Of a DNA stretch of 64,000 nucleotides, positions 1 to 12,788 are shown one piece after another; the stretch's first letter is position 1; the number at the start of each line of letters is the position of its first letter. The position numbers and the translations under genes were made by a program. The notes beneath the pieces are model-generated. The model had not been told where the DNA came from. It was given only the letters and a program-made list of their open reading frames with translations, and did no database searches. The stretch lies in NCBI GenBank assembly GCA_006503535.1, contig QYRS01000005.1, forward strand, positions 2,976,001 through 3,040,000, read 5' to 3'. The DNA is from Arthrinium phaeospermum (taxonomy: Eukaryota > Ascomycota > Sordariomycetes > Amphisphaeriales > Apiosporaceae).

Positions 1-1084
1 TCATGGGCAGATGGGATGTCAATAAAGGTCGATTCCGAAGTAATGTATACGAAGCCCGGCCAGGGGTTCGTATGGAAGAGACTTTCCGGGTGTTGGATGA
101 CTACGACTGTTCTCCTCGGAAGTTCTTAGCGACGGGCCATAATGCCGAGGAGCGCGTCAAGCCATTGGTGATGTGGTACAAGTGGTTTGAACCACTGAAG
201 CGGTCGCAGAGAGGGCCGGGGTTTGTAGAGGGATCACCGCCACTGTCTCAGAGATCGACTGTTCTCCTCGGAAGTTCTTAGCGACGGGCCATAATGCCGA
301 GGAGCGCGTCAAGCCATTGGTGATGTGGTACAAGTGGTTTGAACCACTGAAGCGGTCGCAGAGAGGGCCGGGGTTTGTAGAGGGATCACCGCCACTGTCC
401 TCAGAGATGCCGAAAACGGGACCAATGAGAGTGCCACCAGTGCCCTCGAAGCCGATCACTCTCAGAAGTCCTGAGCCAGCAAAGACTCCTGAGCCGGTAG
501 GCAAGCTAGTTCCGGTGAATGGCCACGGTCTAGGCATAGCCTTTGATGATCGGGATTCAGCGGTACAACTGGAATTTCTCCGACGGGCTCGCCAGTGGAG
601 CAGCACTCGGACAGACCCAGACGCAGACCTGGGGCCACCTCAGGTGCCGGAGGGCGCTCCACTTAAGGGTTGCCATATAGTGTGCGAGACACAGGCAGCG
701 TCATTTCGGCTTCGCCATAAAGCGCCAAGAGAAGAACACATCTGGACAAAAGGCGAGGGCGGGGAGGCAGTAAAGGCCAAGACGCTCTTAATCAAGGAAG
801 CCAAGATCTTGGACGACGCCGACAACGTCGTAGGCCACGTGATTCCCACAGACCACGGCAAGGACATCGCGGCCCACGCATACGATTTCGTGCTTCTTTC
901 CGAGTCCCAGTACTACTGGGGCAACGATCCCAGAATCAACATCGTAGGGTTTCCCATGTACAATGTCATGGTTGTGGAATGGGACGAGGATGGGTTATTT
1001 GCTCAGAGGGCCGGCATAGGCGAAATATCCAAGGTGGCTTGGCACGCCGGTAATCCGACTATGAAATGCGTGGTGCTCAAATGA
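1..1084 (+). pseudogene. HET-type heterokaryon incompatibility protein, 3' part, frame broken by a tandem duplication
   Basis: This is the C-terminal portion of a HET-domain (vegetative incompatibility) protein; the catalytic-like HET domain would lie left of the window. The last 60 residues carry the usual closing motif of the family: a hydrophobic strand YNVMVVEWDEDG followed by AQRAGIGEI and AW, after a segment ending FVLLSESQYYWGND. The stop is at 1082-1084. The frame entering at position 3 runs into copy 1 of a direct duplication (104-255) and stops at 281. The frame that reaches the real C-terminus starts inside copy 2 (256-408). Copy 1 is 152 bp and copy 2 is 153 bp, so a single C is missing from copy 1; with it the duplication would be an in-frame 51-codon repeat. 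As sequenced, the gene cannot make one continuous product. Family assignment rests on the C-terminal motif only, because the diagnostic HET domain is not visible. Confidence 0.65.
104..408. repeat. Direct tandem duplication, about 153 bp x2, inside the HET-type gene
   Basis: Copy 1 is 104-255 and copy 2 is 256-408. I read them as identical except for one extra C in copy 2 (ACTGTCCTCAG against ACTGTCTCAG). The unit would be 51 codons if the missing base were present. The near identity implies either a very recent event or an assembly artefact. Confidence 0.95.
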
Positions 1085-1189
1085 TGACGGGCCCCATTTG
1101 CACTCGCCAGGTCGATTCATTTCGGCTTTCGACGCAGAAGTGAGGAGAACAGTTACGAGATCACGAGATCACTCAGGCTGGCTTGGGGG

Positions 1190-1540
1190 TCGCTCGCTGT
1201 CCCTGGACTTCTGGAACTAATGCTGATTTCTGCGAACGGAAGAGAAGTTGGAACAACTCTCCGATTCCAGCTTGACGGGTGCCGGGATAAGAAAGGGGGA
1301 AGAAATTGGGGTTCGGTAGTACGAATAGGATGTCGAGAAAAGAAACGCTCACAAGGTGTGTATAATTAGAGTACTGTCTTTACCAACTAGATTTGATTTT
1401 TCCCGATTGCAAGGAACCCTGGCATGCTGAGCTTTGCCAGGTAAAGAAGTTGTCTTGAGAATTTATTTACAATAAGTAGTCTTCGTTACGGCGACTAGAA
1501 CTGGAACTGCGTATGATATGAGCCTTTCCCAAAATAGAAA
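1190..1540 (+). pseudogene. RIP-like decayed relic of the 3' end of the ankyrin gene at 2630-6170
   Basis: This stretch aligns by eye with 5905-6250, the end of the downstream ankyrin gene and its 3' flank. Matching landmarks in order are GGACTTCTGGA, CAGCTTGACGG against CAAGCTTGACGG, AAATTGGGGTTCGGT against AAATCGGGGTTCGGT, ATTAGAG, GCAAGGAACCC against TACAAGGAACCG, and TTGTCTTGAGA against ATGTCTTGAGA. Most substitutions read as C to T or G to A in the relic (GAGCAC to GAGTAC, GATCTGCTC to GATTTGATT), the pattern expected of repeat-induced point mutation. No open frame survives. It is a fragment of a former second copy lying 1.1 kb upstream of the start of the surviving one. Confidence 0.75.
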
Positions 1541-2629
1541 AATGCCAGCTTCAGGAATGAAACGTACAGTAGGATAACGCCATATAGTTATAGCTAACAA
1601 TTCTTGCAGTACTTTCATATGTGTGGGGAAGTGGTAAACAAATAGCTGGGCACGTGTCTTGGAGGATGATTCTGCATGCGCCCGTGATCGCTTTGGTCTG
1701 TCCTGGTTCTTGGCGCCCGTCAAAGGTATCAAGTCGTCCTCGAAGATGTGATAGGGCGATTTCGCCCAGAAGTCTTTGAGATATCGCCTTCGTGATCGTA
1801 TCCCACTTGTAGCCATAGACGAAAGCCAGGGTCAAAACTCGAACGCAGGCCCAAAACATCTCTGGTCGAGACATTTTGGGATATTCGATTGTTTCAAACG
1901 GCTGATCAGGCTGTGTTGAAAGGTCCACTACGCCACGTACGTATGCATATGCATACCGCCCACGTTACGAACTCGACCCTATTGGCGCGAGTGTGGCTTA
2001 TCTGCATCTTCTTCAGCGCGTGCAGCAGCCCCTCGTACCTAGTGGCTCTTCAGTACCTTGGGGTAAATACACTTATCCTAGAGTGTAAATTGAATGAGAC
2101 ACACTGCCACAAATATACACTGCCACAGAGCCGCAGATACAGCCCACGCCCCCGGTGAGGATTAGTAGTGAAGTAAGGCTAAGCTCACCACTACTACTTT
2201 GAACATACCACCACATCATTTGACTTGATAGATTAATTGTTGTTTCCTGAAAAGTCACTTACTAATCATAACACCTCGTATGCAAGATGAACATGATGTG
2301 GTTGGATGCTAGCCAACCATCCCAAAGCTAATTAGAAGGCAATGGAGGGGGCATGTGAGCACTGCCACGGATAGCAACTTGGAGAATGCCTATTGGGCTC
2401 ACTTGCATGCACCAGCTGCGGTGAGACCTTTTAGTCATTTCCACTGCCCCCTCAATGACGCAAGCTGCGAACAAGGCTCGATTTTGTTCGAGATACACTG
2501 TCGCCAACCTTTCTCGTCTTCAGATCATTTGTGCCTCTCATAATGAGGTATAAGCAGTAGTTTAGTAAGGTTTTGCTTCGACTTAGCGAGCAGTTTTAAT
2601 TCCGAGTCGAGGCGGATGAGACGCAGACC
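1541..2629. other. Intergenic stretch, no gene supported
   Basis: Two overlapping minus-strand open stretches (1463-1816 and 1551-1928) are not recognisable proteins and overlap each other in different frames. Since the left end is relic DNA, this may be further decayed sequence. The right end is upstream of the ankyrin gene; I see no clear promoter element. Confidence 0.5.
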
Positions 2630-5600
2630 ATGGCAGCAGAGAGTGTTGGACTGGCCGCCTCAATAGCCGGCCTCGTATCACTCGGCCTCCAGATCACAGG
2701 GGGCATCGCGAGCTACCTTGATGCACTGGAGAGCCGACGAGACGAGCTAGCATCTGTCAGGCGACAGAACGAGGCGCTTGCCGCCGCTCTCGACACTATC
2801 AAGGCCGCCACTTCCCACAACTCCTTCCAAGGCCACCAACATGACCCTGCAATCGAAAAGAACACTCGGTGCTGCAAGGCGGAGCTCCAGGCCGTCGAAG
2901 AACTGCTGGCTGCGCTGGCGGACTGTGACACCACCACCTGGCGACAGCGATTCAAGAACAAGAAAGGAGACTCGCCTACGCGTTTGACCGCCCAAAGGTC
3001 AAGGGAATCGTCCAGCGATTGCAGAATGCTAATAGCATTCTACAGCTTACTCTAGCCGGATTGGGACTGTGAGTCAACCATGATACGGTTCAACTTCGAC
3101 AGCTTTGCGTTAACCCCTCTGCAGAGACATATCAACTTCCCACAGCGGAAGTCTTGCTGCGATCGAAGCGGGTACCCGCAACCACTCTTCTGAGCTTCTT
3201 CTTCTGCGCTCAGAAGACGACGGCCCTGACTCCAGTCTACGAGATTCGTGACCAGATGCCGCATTTCGAACGCAAACTCGATAGTACGGCCGATCTGATA
3301 TTGTCACACTCCGCGGCAAGCAGGTCACAAATGCGAGAGAGTGACAGGGCTGCTCAGGAGGACTTCAGACGCTCACACGACTTACTGCAAGCAACCATGG
3401 ATCGGCAGATGGAGAAGCTCCAGACAATCGAAAGGCTTCAGCACGAGACTCTTCTGGTCTCCAGAGCGGCGAGTAAGCCGGCGGCGCTAAGGGAGCTCTG
3501 CGATACTATCACGGAGGCGAAGCAAGCCCCTAGTCAGAATCGATTGCTCAATAGTCATAACCGTCAACCACCTATGTTTGCTTCTAATAACGCTACCTGG
3601 AGCACACAATTTGATTCCATCGTGGGGAAATTCCGCTGCACCTGTCCTCGCCCTTACCAGTTGACGACAGCCCAAAGGGCGCGGATAGGCCACCTTCGTC
3701 TGTCGAAGAAATCGGAGATTCAAGGCCATTGGCCAGCTTGTCCTCTCTCAAATACAACAAACAAGAGCCGGCGATCGATAGCTTTTAGATACTCGGGATT
3801 CGCTTCTATCCTCCACGCTGTCGTCGACTTCTCCTTCACGATGACTTCGGGGGCGGGAGGTTTCAGTATCAGTCCGAATTTTACCTACTACGCCACAGTT
3901 GACGATGAATCAGACCCTGCTTTCCGTACTCTAGAACTGCTGAAGGATTGCACACTGTTCCACAAGGGGAGTATCGACCCCTTCGCTATTGCTTGCTTCA
4001 AGAATCTCGTTAGGCTTTTCGACGACAAGAAAGCTTGCCCGGCTGCGGTTACTCGCGGGAATGAGAGCTTGTTGCATAGCGTCGCCAAGGTGGTGCGTCA
4101 GAACGTCTTTGTATAAGGTTGTGTTGAAGACTAATTGTTTATAAGCTCGCATATGAAGTGAAACCTATTGGTCGGAGTTCCAGGGACTTGAGTTTCCTTT
4201 CCGTGCTGGTAAAGATGCTTCGCGACTTCGGTGTACCCGAATTTACCTATAACAGCCTAAGTTGGTCTATCTGTTGTCACTGCAGGGCAGTACTGACTGT
4301 AAGGTACAGGCGCAACTGACCTACTCTTGTTGGGCGACTACGACAGGGAACGGGCCAAGAAGGCTATCGATGTCCTACTCCAGGCAAATTTGGAGTGCCA
4401 ATCACCTGTCTTAAAAACCTCACGCGCCCTTAGTAGGGGCAGCGGTGGGGACTATTGGCATGTAACCTTTGGAATTTTGGACTTATACGAGATATGCCCT
4501 GGATATGCGGAAGGTATGCTGTTTGCAGATTCAACCCTTGTTTTCGTCAGCTAACGATATCGAGCTTGCGATTGTGGGCCTCTGGGTATGGCGGTAATCC
4601 ATGACGATACCGAAGAGATCGTTCGTATTCTGAGTCGCAATTCTGATTCAGTGTCCGAAGTTGACATCCATGGCCATACCGTGCTTCATCTAGCAGCGGC
4701 TAAACCGCAGATACTACCTATTCTACTGGAAGCTGCCGATTCGAGTTTATTAGACAAAAGTAACGAATACGGCAGCACTGTACTCACGGTAGCTATGCAC
4801 TATACCGGTCGCCAGTGTATCAATGGCACAAGGTCGGAAAGATGTCGACGTTGCGGTTGTACACAATGTGTTGATAGCCTCCTTAAAGCTGGCTGTAACA
4901 CACGAACAAGAAGCAGCTATAGAGACCATGATTTTGTCAAGCTCTTCCGCCCAGCATCTGAGCTCGCAAGACGCCGCTACGTGGTTCACATGAAGGCAGC
5001 ACGCATCTCACGGATGCGACTAAATTCGACCTCGCAACTCCTCTTGAAGCCTGATCTACCGACTTCAAATTGTACCGACATGAAGCAAGACTACTGTCAA
5101 ATGCGCAGGAGCCAACCCTTTCCTCTTGATATCGATGAGGTGGAAAGCGATGATAACTGGATCTACCAGGAAATTCATGAGACAGGCCTGGCCGATCTAT
5201 TTTATCGCTATGGATTCCACCCGAGTCCTTCTTTTTGGTACCATATACGGACTTACCACAATTGCTCCTGGACAAATGGAATATCCTATGTTCGCTGGTT
5301 AATAGAACACGGAGCCAACCTGTTCTTTCGGCTACCAATGCAGCCCCCCAATGTCCGCAGGGATTCGGATATCGGACTCTATGCTGCGCATTTTGCCGGT
5401 TTCATGTTGGGGGATGACCATTGCATATTTAATGAACCCGATCACTTCGGCGAACTCAGTGTGGCTGTGGTACGGAAAAATCTCAAAGACGGATGTCAAT
5501 GCTACTGCTCAATTGGGCAATGTGATCCTTTCATATGGATGATGAAAGGGTTGATGCCAATGCGGACCGAAGGCGAGCGGCACATTAACACAATGCGTTC

Positions 5601-6170
5601 AGGCCTGAGGATTCTCTACAGCAGATGCAGCATCGAGCTAACGACCCTAACGTACAAAGCGGCTATCAGGTACGCTACATTCGAAGCCCTGGAACTTACC
5701 CATACCTGTTGCAATCCCGCCTCGGTGATGAAAAGCCTTGATGGGCAACTCAGAGCCTGGGATAGAAGTCCATGGCTGGAAAGCGATGAAATAGTCATCA
5801 TCAACCAGGAGCAAACTTCCCTTCTAAAACTGCACGGACAGCTAGTGGAGAACTCACGGAGGCAGCTCTCGAGTTCATCAAGACTGACTCGGAGGAAGGC
5901 TCACTGTTCCCGGACTTCTGGAGCCAGTGCTGGCTCCCGCGAGTGGAGGAGGAACTGGACAAACTCTCCGGCTCAAGCTTGACGGAAGCCGAGAGGAGAG
6001 GAGCAGAAGAAATCGGGGTTCGGTGGTGCGAACCGGTTGAGGAAGCTCTCCAAAAGAACCCATACAACAAGCGTTCATTAGAGCACTGGTTTTACGAGCT
6101 AGATCTGCTCTGTCCTGAGTACAAGGAACCGTGGCCTGAGGAGCTTCGCCGGGTGGAAGAGATGTCTTGA
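2630..6170 (+). pseudogene. Ankyrin-repeat protein with fungal N-terminal helical (STAND-type) domain, multiply frameshifted
   Basis: The start ATGGCAGCAG at 2630 opens a hydrophobic N-terminal domain (ESVGLAASIAGLVSLGLQ...) of the type found at the head of fungal STAND/NLR-like and ankyrin proteins, followed by a helical segment to about 2965. A 56-nt intron fits at 3069-3124 (GTGAGT...CTGCAG). The middle contains the conserved stretch MTSGAGGFS..PNFTYY (about 3840-3900). Ankyrin-like units with GHTVLHLAAA lie near 4670-4700, a Cys-rich patch CQCYCSIGQC near 5500, and the family C-terminus ERRGAEEIGVRW...WFYELD ends at 6168-6170. The conserved protein hops frames near 2965, 3200-3240, 4117-4330, about 4575 and 5850. 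The 2965 and 5850 breaks look like single G losses (GGAGA, GAGAA). As it stands it is a pseudogene, or several sequence errors. Its 3' end exists as a RIP-like relic at 1190-1540. The family's role is unproven; related architectures are linked to non-self recognition. Confidence 0.8.
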
Positions 6171-6377
6171 GAGGCGCTACTTCGTTCATGTTGACGACAA
6201 GCTGGTACTGCGGTAATGGGATCAGCCTCTGCGGAAAATGGAAGACTGTCTGTAGGATTGGCACAACAGTATTAATTCGATTTTTTCCAATATGTGCAGC
6301 GTTGATGCGACTGACAATGCAAATGAGCCCTTTGTCTAAGAAACCGAAAATGTATCGTAGGACAGGATCGAAAAACG

Positions 6378-6449
6378 TGACCGCAGAAGGAGTTGAACCC
6401 TCTTGCCTTTAGGCATACTATAATGATACTACCGCTAGGCTACACCGGC
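6378..6449 (-). tRNA. Degenerate tRNA (tRNA relic) with intact A and B boxes
   Basis: Read on the minus strand it has a perfect A box (TAGCCTAGCGG) and B box (GGTTCAACTCC) at tRNA spacing. The T stem pairs fully (GAGGG with CCTTC, one GU). The acceptor stem pairs in only 5 of 7 positions, and the D and anticodon stems are poor, with no U33 in the best fold. The D-loop region resembles tRNA-Gly. I take it as a tRNA-derived pseudogene that may still bind Pol III factors; the isotype cannot be assigned. Confidence 0.4.
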
Positions 6450-8819
6450 CTGGTTGACAATGGGATATGTAATTTAAATATCAGGGTGCTGGGAATGTGT
6501 TCTCGGTGTTGTGGATGTTCTGGTGGTCCTAAGGCTATCATCCCTGACAGGGCAAAGGATGTGACGCACCGGGCTCTCGATCTTATGGTATGCACCATCT
6601 GTAGATTCTGCTTGTCCCTTCCCCCAGTACATTTCCCATATACAACATCGACCCCATATCGAGCTTGCTGCACATTTCAGCAACTCCTCAACTGTAAAGG
6701 CTGTGCAATCATGGGCCACTCGTTCGCCGGGAACCCCTGAGCAACGCCAAATGCATCACACGCGATAAAACTACATATTACGTTTAATAGCTGATCAGTA
6801 TGTTACCATGAGCCCAGCCCGTGGACCACTTGGCCTTCCCAGTCGACTGTGTGAAGCTTTTCGATTTCACTATGTATATTCAGGGAAAACACACCAGGGA
6901 AGTCGTGGTTTACAAATATATAAACCCCGTTTGTTGCTGTCTAGGCATACGTGCCCGTCGGCAAATTTCCAATTCATGCGTAATTGATTCACAGCAAAGA
7001 TCCATCTCCAATACAAATGATCGCAATAAGCTCCGGTAATGAAAAGAGTAAACAAACGTATTACGACTGTCGCACAACGAGTTGTTTGAGATACCCAGAG
7101 TAGAACTAGAAAGGGGGTAGAGCTGGGAGGAGGGAAGCGTCATTATTCCTGCGTCAAGTGCAAAGGCAAGCATATATTTAGAAGCCCGAGCGAGAGGCTA
7201 ATAGGCAATGGCATTACTTCCAATACTACCTTGATAGGCGAACACTTGAGTATAAACGACCGACCCTACGCCCAGTTCCGATATGGACACATCGAGCCTT
7301 CTACTAAGCTTCCTACTGAGCTTCCCACTTCGAATCTCACTTCGACACTACACGTACAGTACGCTTGCGATAGAGGTCAACAACAACGGAAACGACACGG
7401 CATAGTGTTTCACACCAGGCCTTAGGAGACCTAACTACGAATCCCCATCGTCAGCGAAACCTTATTACAGCTCCTGATTCTAGTTTTAGATACTTCTTGT
7501 CAAGTACTTGTGGGCTGTTGAGCATCGAGGAACACCTTGTGGTATATGAAGTCCAGTAGAGGTAGCTCGTAGGGAGAACCTCTCACTCCCAGTCTTTCCT
7601 CTACATATAACAATTGCATTTTCCGCATCTAAGATCTATAATATACTGATTGAGCCAGGCCTTGATGCCAATACAGAGAGGCCCGTATGCACCAGATGCA
7701 GTCTAGGCGATAATAGTCGCGACTTACTGGACGCTCGTCGTCCTGTCCTCGAAGGAAGTGATCACTATTGGCAGCGCATTGGATCAAATCAGAAAGCGTC
7801 GTAGAGCCCGAGTCTGGCGGCAAGTTCACACAAGGCTGGGCAAAGTACTGATTGGAATGCACTTCATCTTGCATTACCCCTTTTCACCTGGGCCTTACGG
7901 CCTCTCCTTACTTTCAACTCCAATCGCCGACTTCCAGTCGTGCGCGCGCACGAGACGAATCAAAACAATGCACATTGAATGGTGTTTGCTTGCAACCTAC
8001 CATCGATCTTCGATCTCGCACACATCCAGATCTTCGACGTCAAGATGTCCAAAGCCGCGCCCGAAAAAGGGCACGATCCACGTCGCGCGACGAAGATCGC
8101 GGTCGCATCATTTTACGGCTGCAACGTGGCTTACATAGCTAGCAGGGGCCAAGGACTAGCCCGTCAGAAGCCGCGTCGGAGTGATGCAAGTCACTGAAAT
8201 CAAACCTCCGACCAATCTTCCAATTGACTTTGATCATCTCTTCTCGCTCCCTGCCGACCTTACGTGTTGCTTACATACGCAATACCTAGGTATGCATCTT
8301 TATTTGGGTTCGAGTGATTGGCGACGGGACAGTTCAGCAGTTTGACAGTGGGCAAGCATACACCGGCCCCCCACATCCATTCACTTGCGGCGTGCGTCGC
8401 GTCGCACACAAGCGCCCGGGCAGCCACATGACGTCATGATTTCTTTTAACCCCCCTCCGCTGTGTGTCAATATCAGATCCAGGTACCGGCACATACACAG
8501 ACCGACTTGAAAAAAAAGGAACGACTGACACGCAAGTGACAGCTCACACCAAAGCTTGAAAAAAGAAAGGGCAAAAAGGAAAAGATTGGGGAGAAAATCG
8601 CTGTCGGCGAAACGCCGAACCACGTCGTCATGACTAATGATTTCCGTTCCCGGCAGAAAGACCAAACCAGCATGCCTCCATGCGCAGAATGCACGCGCTC
8701 TCATAGGATCGATCCACTGCAACAAATCTGCCACGGTTATTGCCGACAGTCCATAGGCGATAGGTGATGATGTGCCGTCGCAAATGTTCCGGCAGAGATA
8801 CTACATAGATGTACGGAGT

Positions 8820-8843
8820 ACGTACGTATGTGCGTACGTACGT
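8820..8843. repeat. Inverted repeat of ACGTACGT with 8-nt spacer
   Basis: ACGTACGT at 8820-8827 and again at 8836-8843, each self-palindromic, separated by ATGTGCGT. The flanks continue the GTACG theme (GTACGGAGTACG from 8811). It could be a binding site or simply a local microsatellite-like tract. Confidence 0.6.
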
Positions 8844-11800
8844 TTGGCATGAGATTGGAGATGAGAAAGCTGAAAATAGTAGCACGGTATCGCACTAACC
8901 ACAGTAGTAGCAGACTCCAAAACTCCAGGCCTTGCCAAGCGAGATTGTCAATCGTTGATTAGTGCTCGGTACTTTGTGGTGTTAGTGCTCGCGCAGATCA
9001 TTCTTTTGGGGCCTTCCTGTATGTACTCAATTAAACCAAAAAAAAAAATCTCCCTTTGCAGATGAAAAAGGATTCCCACTCCGAGCTGGAGCTGGACCCC
9101 CGCCCTTACATCCAGAGACAGTTAGACCCTGCCGAAAGGCCCCTCGCGAGCCTCGCCCGCTTCCGAAAGTGGGCAGCGCGGGTGCCGATCCCAAGTGTGG
9201 TTCAGCACTCCATCCCGTGCCCGCACCGCCATTCTTGCGTCACTTGCAGCCGCCGATCCTCACCTCCTCTTTTTCACCTCTAAATTTTTTCTCCCCTCAC
9301 CCCTCCATTAGCCTGGTATGTAGCAGCAAGCAAGTGGCTCGTGGTAGGCAGCGTGGCTTTCTTTGAAGCAGCAGCAAGCCCCCCAATCCAATCTCGCCAA
9401 TGGAAGAGATAATCTGGCTGCTACACACAATCCTTGACTCATCCGCCCATCATGCCTGACGGCATCTACGTCGGACGAAGCGACGATCCGCTGGCCGTCT
9501 ATCCGGCCAGTCGTCAGTTTGGCCCTGCGAGCCCTGCGAGCTCTGCAGCCCCCCCAGCTGCCTTCCATGTATGGTACTAATGCCAAAACCCTCGTGTCTC
9601 CCGCTTGGTGTCATGTCCGGGTTGGTTCTCCTCCCTCATTGGGAGAATGATAGGCCTTCTTCTCTCGGTTGGCTCGCTGGCCGCTTTTACTTAGCCACAC
9701 TTTGATGACTGGGACCGGTAGTAGCAGTAGCACTCGCTTGACCCCATACAGTTACATGGCTTCGCTGTAGAGTTTGGGCCTAGGGGAAAATCCAAAACTG
9801 CCGCAAACTACATGGGCGGCCTGTGGCGGATGACCTGGAGGTTGCCGCATACGGCAATTTGGACGGGGGTCCCGGTCCTTCATTGGCCCAACGCCGCCTC
9901 GCTGGCCGTCTCCGAAAGTAACTGTGGCTTTCCGTCTCTGGCGCTGCTCGCTCCTCCTCCCCCTCCGTGGCGAATGTCGATAACCTCAAGCAGCAAAGAT
10001 CCTCCTCCCCCCCATGCCCATATTCCCGTCTCCCGCCACACCGCATCGCGTTCAAGCCTCTCATCTGATCACATCCCCTCATCCCCCCAACGCATGTACG
10101 CCATTCTTGTGGCTAGTAGACCATCCCGGCGTATCATCATCCCAAATATAGACTGTACAAGCTGCGAGGAGCGCGGTACTTCCAGTCGACTCCCTCCGCA
10201 CCCCTACCCGGGGCGTGTTGGTAAAAGTGTGGCACGAGTCGATCTGCCGAGGCGGCCCCTCCAACTGCATCTGTGGCGAAGGGGACCCGAGACCCTGAGC
10301 GTCGTACTGAATGGAAAGCTTTCGTCCCACCACCACCACCATTGGATCAGAACGACGAGCTGCCCAAACACCAGCCCGACGCCAACACCAGCCCGCTGCA
10401 GGAGAGGCGTAAGTGAGTGAGTGGCGAGTGTCATGTGTGGCTCGCGTAAGAGAGAGCCACAACCTTAGATTGATGACAGTCCATGGTGGAGGGTAAGGTT
10501 TCGCAGAAAAAGTCAATATCGCTACCGTCCGTCCCCCCCGTCCTCGTGTCTTGTGTCGCATCAAAACACGCAACACCAACCCCGGACCAGCTGACTCTCC
10601 AGAAAGCCGCGTTGCCGGTCATGATTGGGTTTCAAGACCCCGCGGGGAAAAGGGAAGAAGGCGTTCGTCTGTGAGTCAGTGACGCACGCCAACTCATCTC
10701 CGAGGACGAGGAGGCCTCTCGACGACGTTCTAGATTGCTGTCGCCATTCTGTCATTGTTCTGCCGGCGCCATCCTGCCATTGTTGTCCGTCCATACGGGT
10801 ATCATCGTGGCGGCGAATATCGATGTTTGTTTGTTTGAAACCCACGTCAGTAACCGCTCTGCAAGCGACCGCATGACTGCGCCTCCCGCCTGGGCCCGAG
10901 GACCATGCTACGGATTTCTCACTTGCAGCCGAGCAATATCCCACTACCCCTCTATCCCGTAGCCCCCCCTATGCAAATGGTAGAGCGCGCTGGAGCGCTT
11001 CTAGCCGAGCCCAGGCCCAGAATTCCCGGCGTTTACTGTAGTCGGCAAGAGAGAAAAAAAGGCCAGGCTGTGCGCCTCTCTCAAAGCGTCCACTGTCCCG
11101 ACGGATCGGCACCGGCGTCTCCCACTTCGGGATCCCGCGCGCGGGGTCTCATCCTGTGGCCGCGCGCTACGGAGGGTCAAGCCTCCCGGGTGTTCGACCT
11201 AGTAGTAGAGGCTTAGCCGGTCACTCGCCCATCAACGGAAAGCGTCAAAAAGAACGGGCAGATTGTGGCGAGTGACCCCCAGATCCCTGCGTTGTCGTGC
11301 TTTTGCTTTGGGGCAGTTAGGCCTGGCTGGGCTGGCGGGGGACCGGCGCCCCCTAAGTACCTGTACTTTCGGTCGCTTAATCGGTGATTTTCCATTCTTC
11401 TTTGGGGGGCTTTCAGCACTAATGAATTGCCCAGAATTGCCCACACCCCCCCAATACCCCCCATGACCAGCCGCTGCAGCGCGTCACGCTTGCATGATGC
11501 ACGCAGCAAGGGACCTAAGAGATGCCCTAAGGATGCGCTGTAACGGACCCTAGGAAATTCATCAGCGCAACTCTCCAACTCCCTCTGCAGCAGCGCCAAG
11601 GCTAATTGCAGACCAATTGACCCTGCAAGGGCGCTGTAGGTGCTGAAGCAATGCCATTCATTAATTTCGTGCCAGCGCAGCAGCAGCAGCAGCACATGGG
11701 ATCAGGGGCCAGGCAGCTGAAAATGCACCCAGCACCCAGGCCTATCGAGCCGTCAGTACATGCAAGAGTAGCCCGGCGCCAGACGAACCGGCTCCCTAAG

Positions 11801-12770
11801 CCAATGCATCAATTGCATCTCCGTGTTTGCAACGCATAGCGAATGGTAATTGAATATCAAACCCCTCGACGTCATGCCATGCATCATACCGTTCACATGT
11901 ATATCTATTTCTCAAAATATATTTGGTGTACAGCTCGTAGTTATTGCCGCCACGAGAAATCTGTTCGAATCATCGTGCATTGCAGTTAATACAACATGAC
12001 TCGAGAGTCAAAATATGGAAGAAAAGCAACTCGGCTGCAACTGCCCATATGCGGGCCGCCTGCCTGCGTGCGCACGCTTGCTGCACTGCACATAGGGGTT
12101 TTTGATAGCCTTCAGTACCTATTTCTTAGGGACGGAGGGAGGGGCACAAAAGAACTAATAACCTTGTGTCTCTCTACAGTAACCACACTCCGGACTAACC
12201 AGAACTAGCATTAAAAGCTATACGCTTCGTATATACTTAGATGAATAGAATATTTCCAATGCTCACAGGCATGACACTTGAATAGTCGTGCATTCGAAAG
12301 ACAGTTACAAAATGAATGCCGTAAGTGTATCAACTAACGGCTGGCTGACCGGCCGTTTGAGTGGTATAAGTCAATGCCCCTCCTTACTGGGAGAGGAGAC
12401 GGAAATAGAACACACCACCCGCGCACAGCGCTGCGTTCTGCTGCTGCTGCTGCTGTACGATACCGATGCCGGTCCAATCGCAAGACGGGAGAAGGCTCCA
12501 GAGAATTGGCAAAGGGCTAATCTGCTAGAATGAAAACGACGTGCGGACGGATTCTAAACGCCTCAAACGCTACTGACCGCACCGTTGGATGTGCGTTGCG
12601 AACTTACCAAGTACAGTACTGTAGAATCCCGATGGAAGCAAAGCTAGCTGAGCAGATAAGCCTCTAGTGGCCCCCTCTCAGCGAGCAAGCCTCCCACTCC
12701 GTCGTTTCTCCCCTTCGGGCACTAGCAAAGAAGGACTCGCAAGGCCAGCCCAAGAAGGGTTAATGGTTAT

Positions 12771-12788
12771 TATGATGATGATGATGAT
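12771..12788. repeat. ATG trinucleotide microsatellite
   Basis: Five to six tandem ATG/TGA units in non-coding DNA downstream of the CP2 gene. Confidence 0.8.

Noticed and set aside
1463..1928. Two overlapping minus-strand open stretches next to the relic.
   Set aside because: Competing frames, no motif, and part overlaps RIP-like relic DNA.
9812..10420. 202-codon open stretch in the CP2 downstream desert.
   Set aside because: Pro/Ser/His low-complexity translation, no motif, no exon partner; consistent with chance in GC-moderate DNA.
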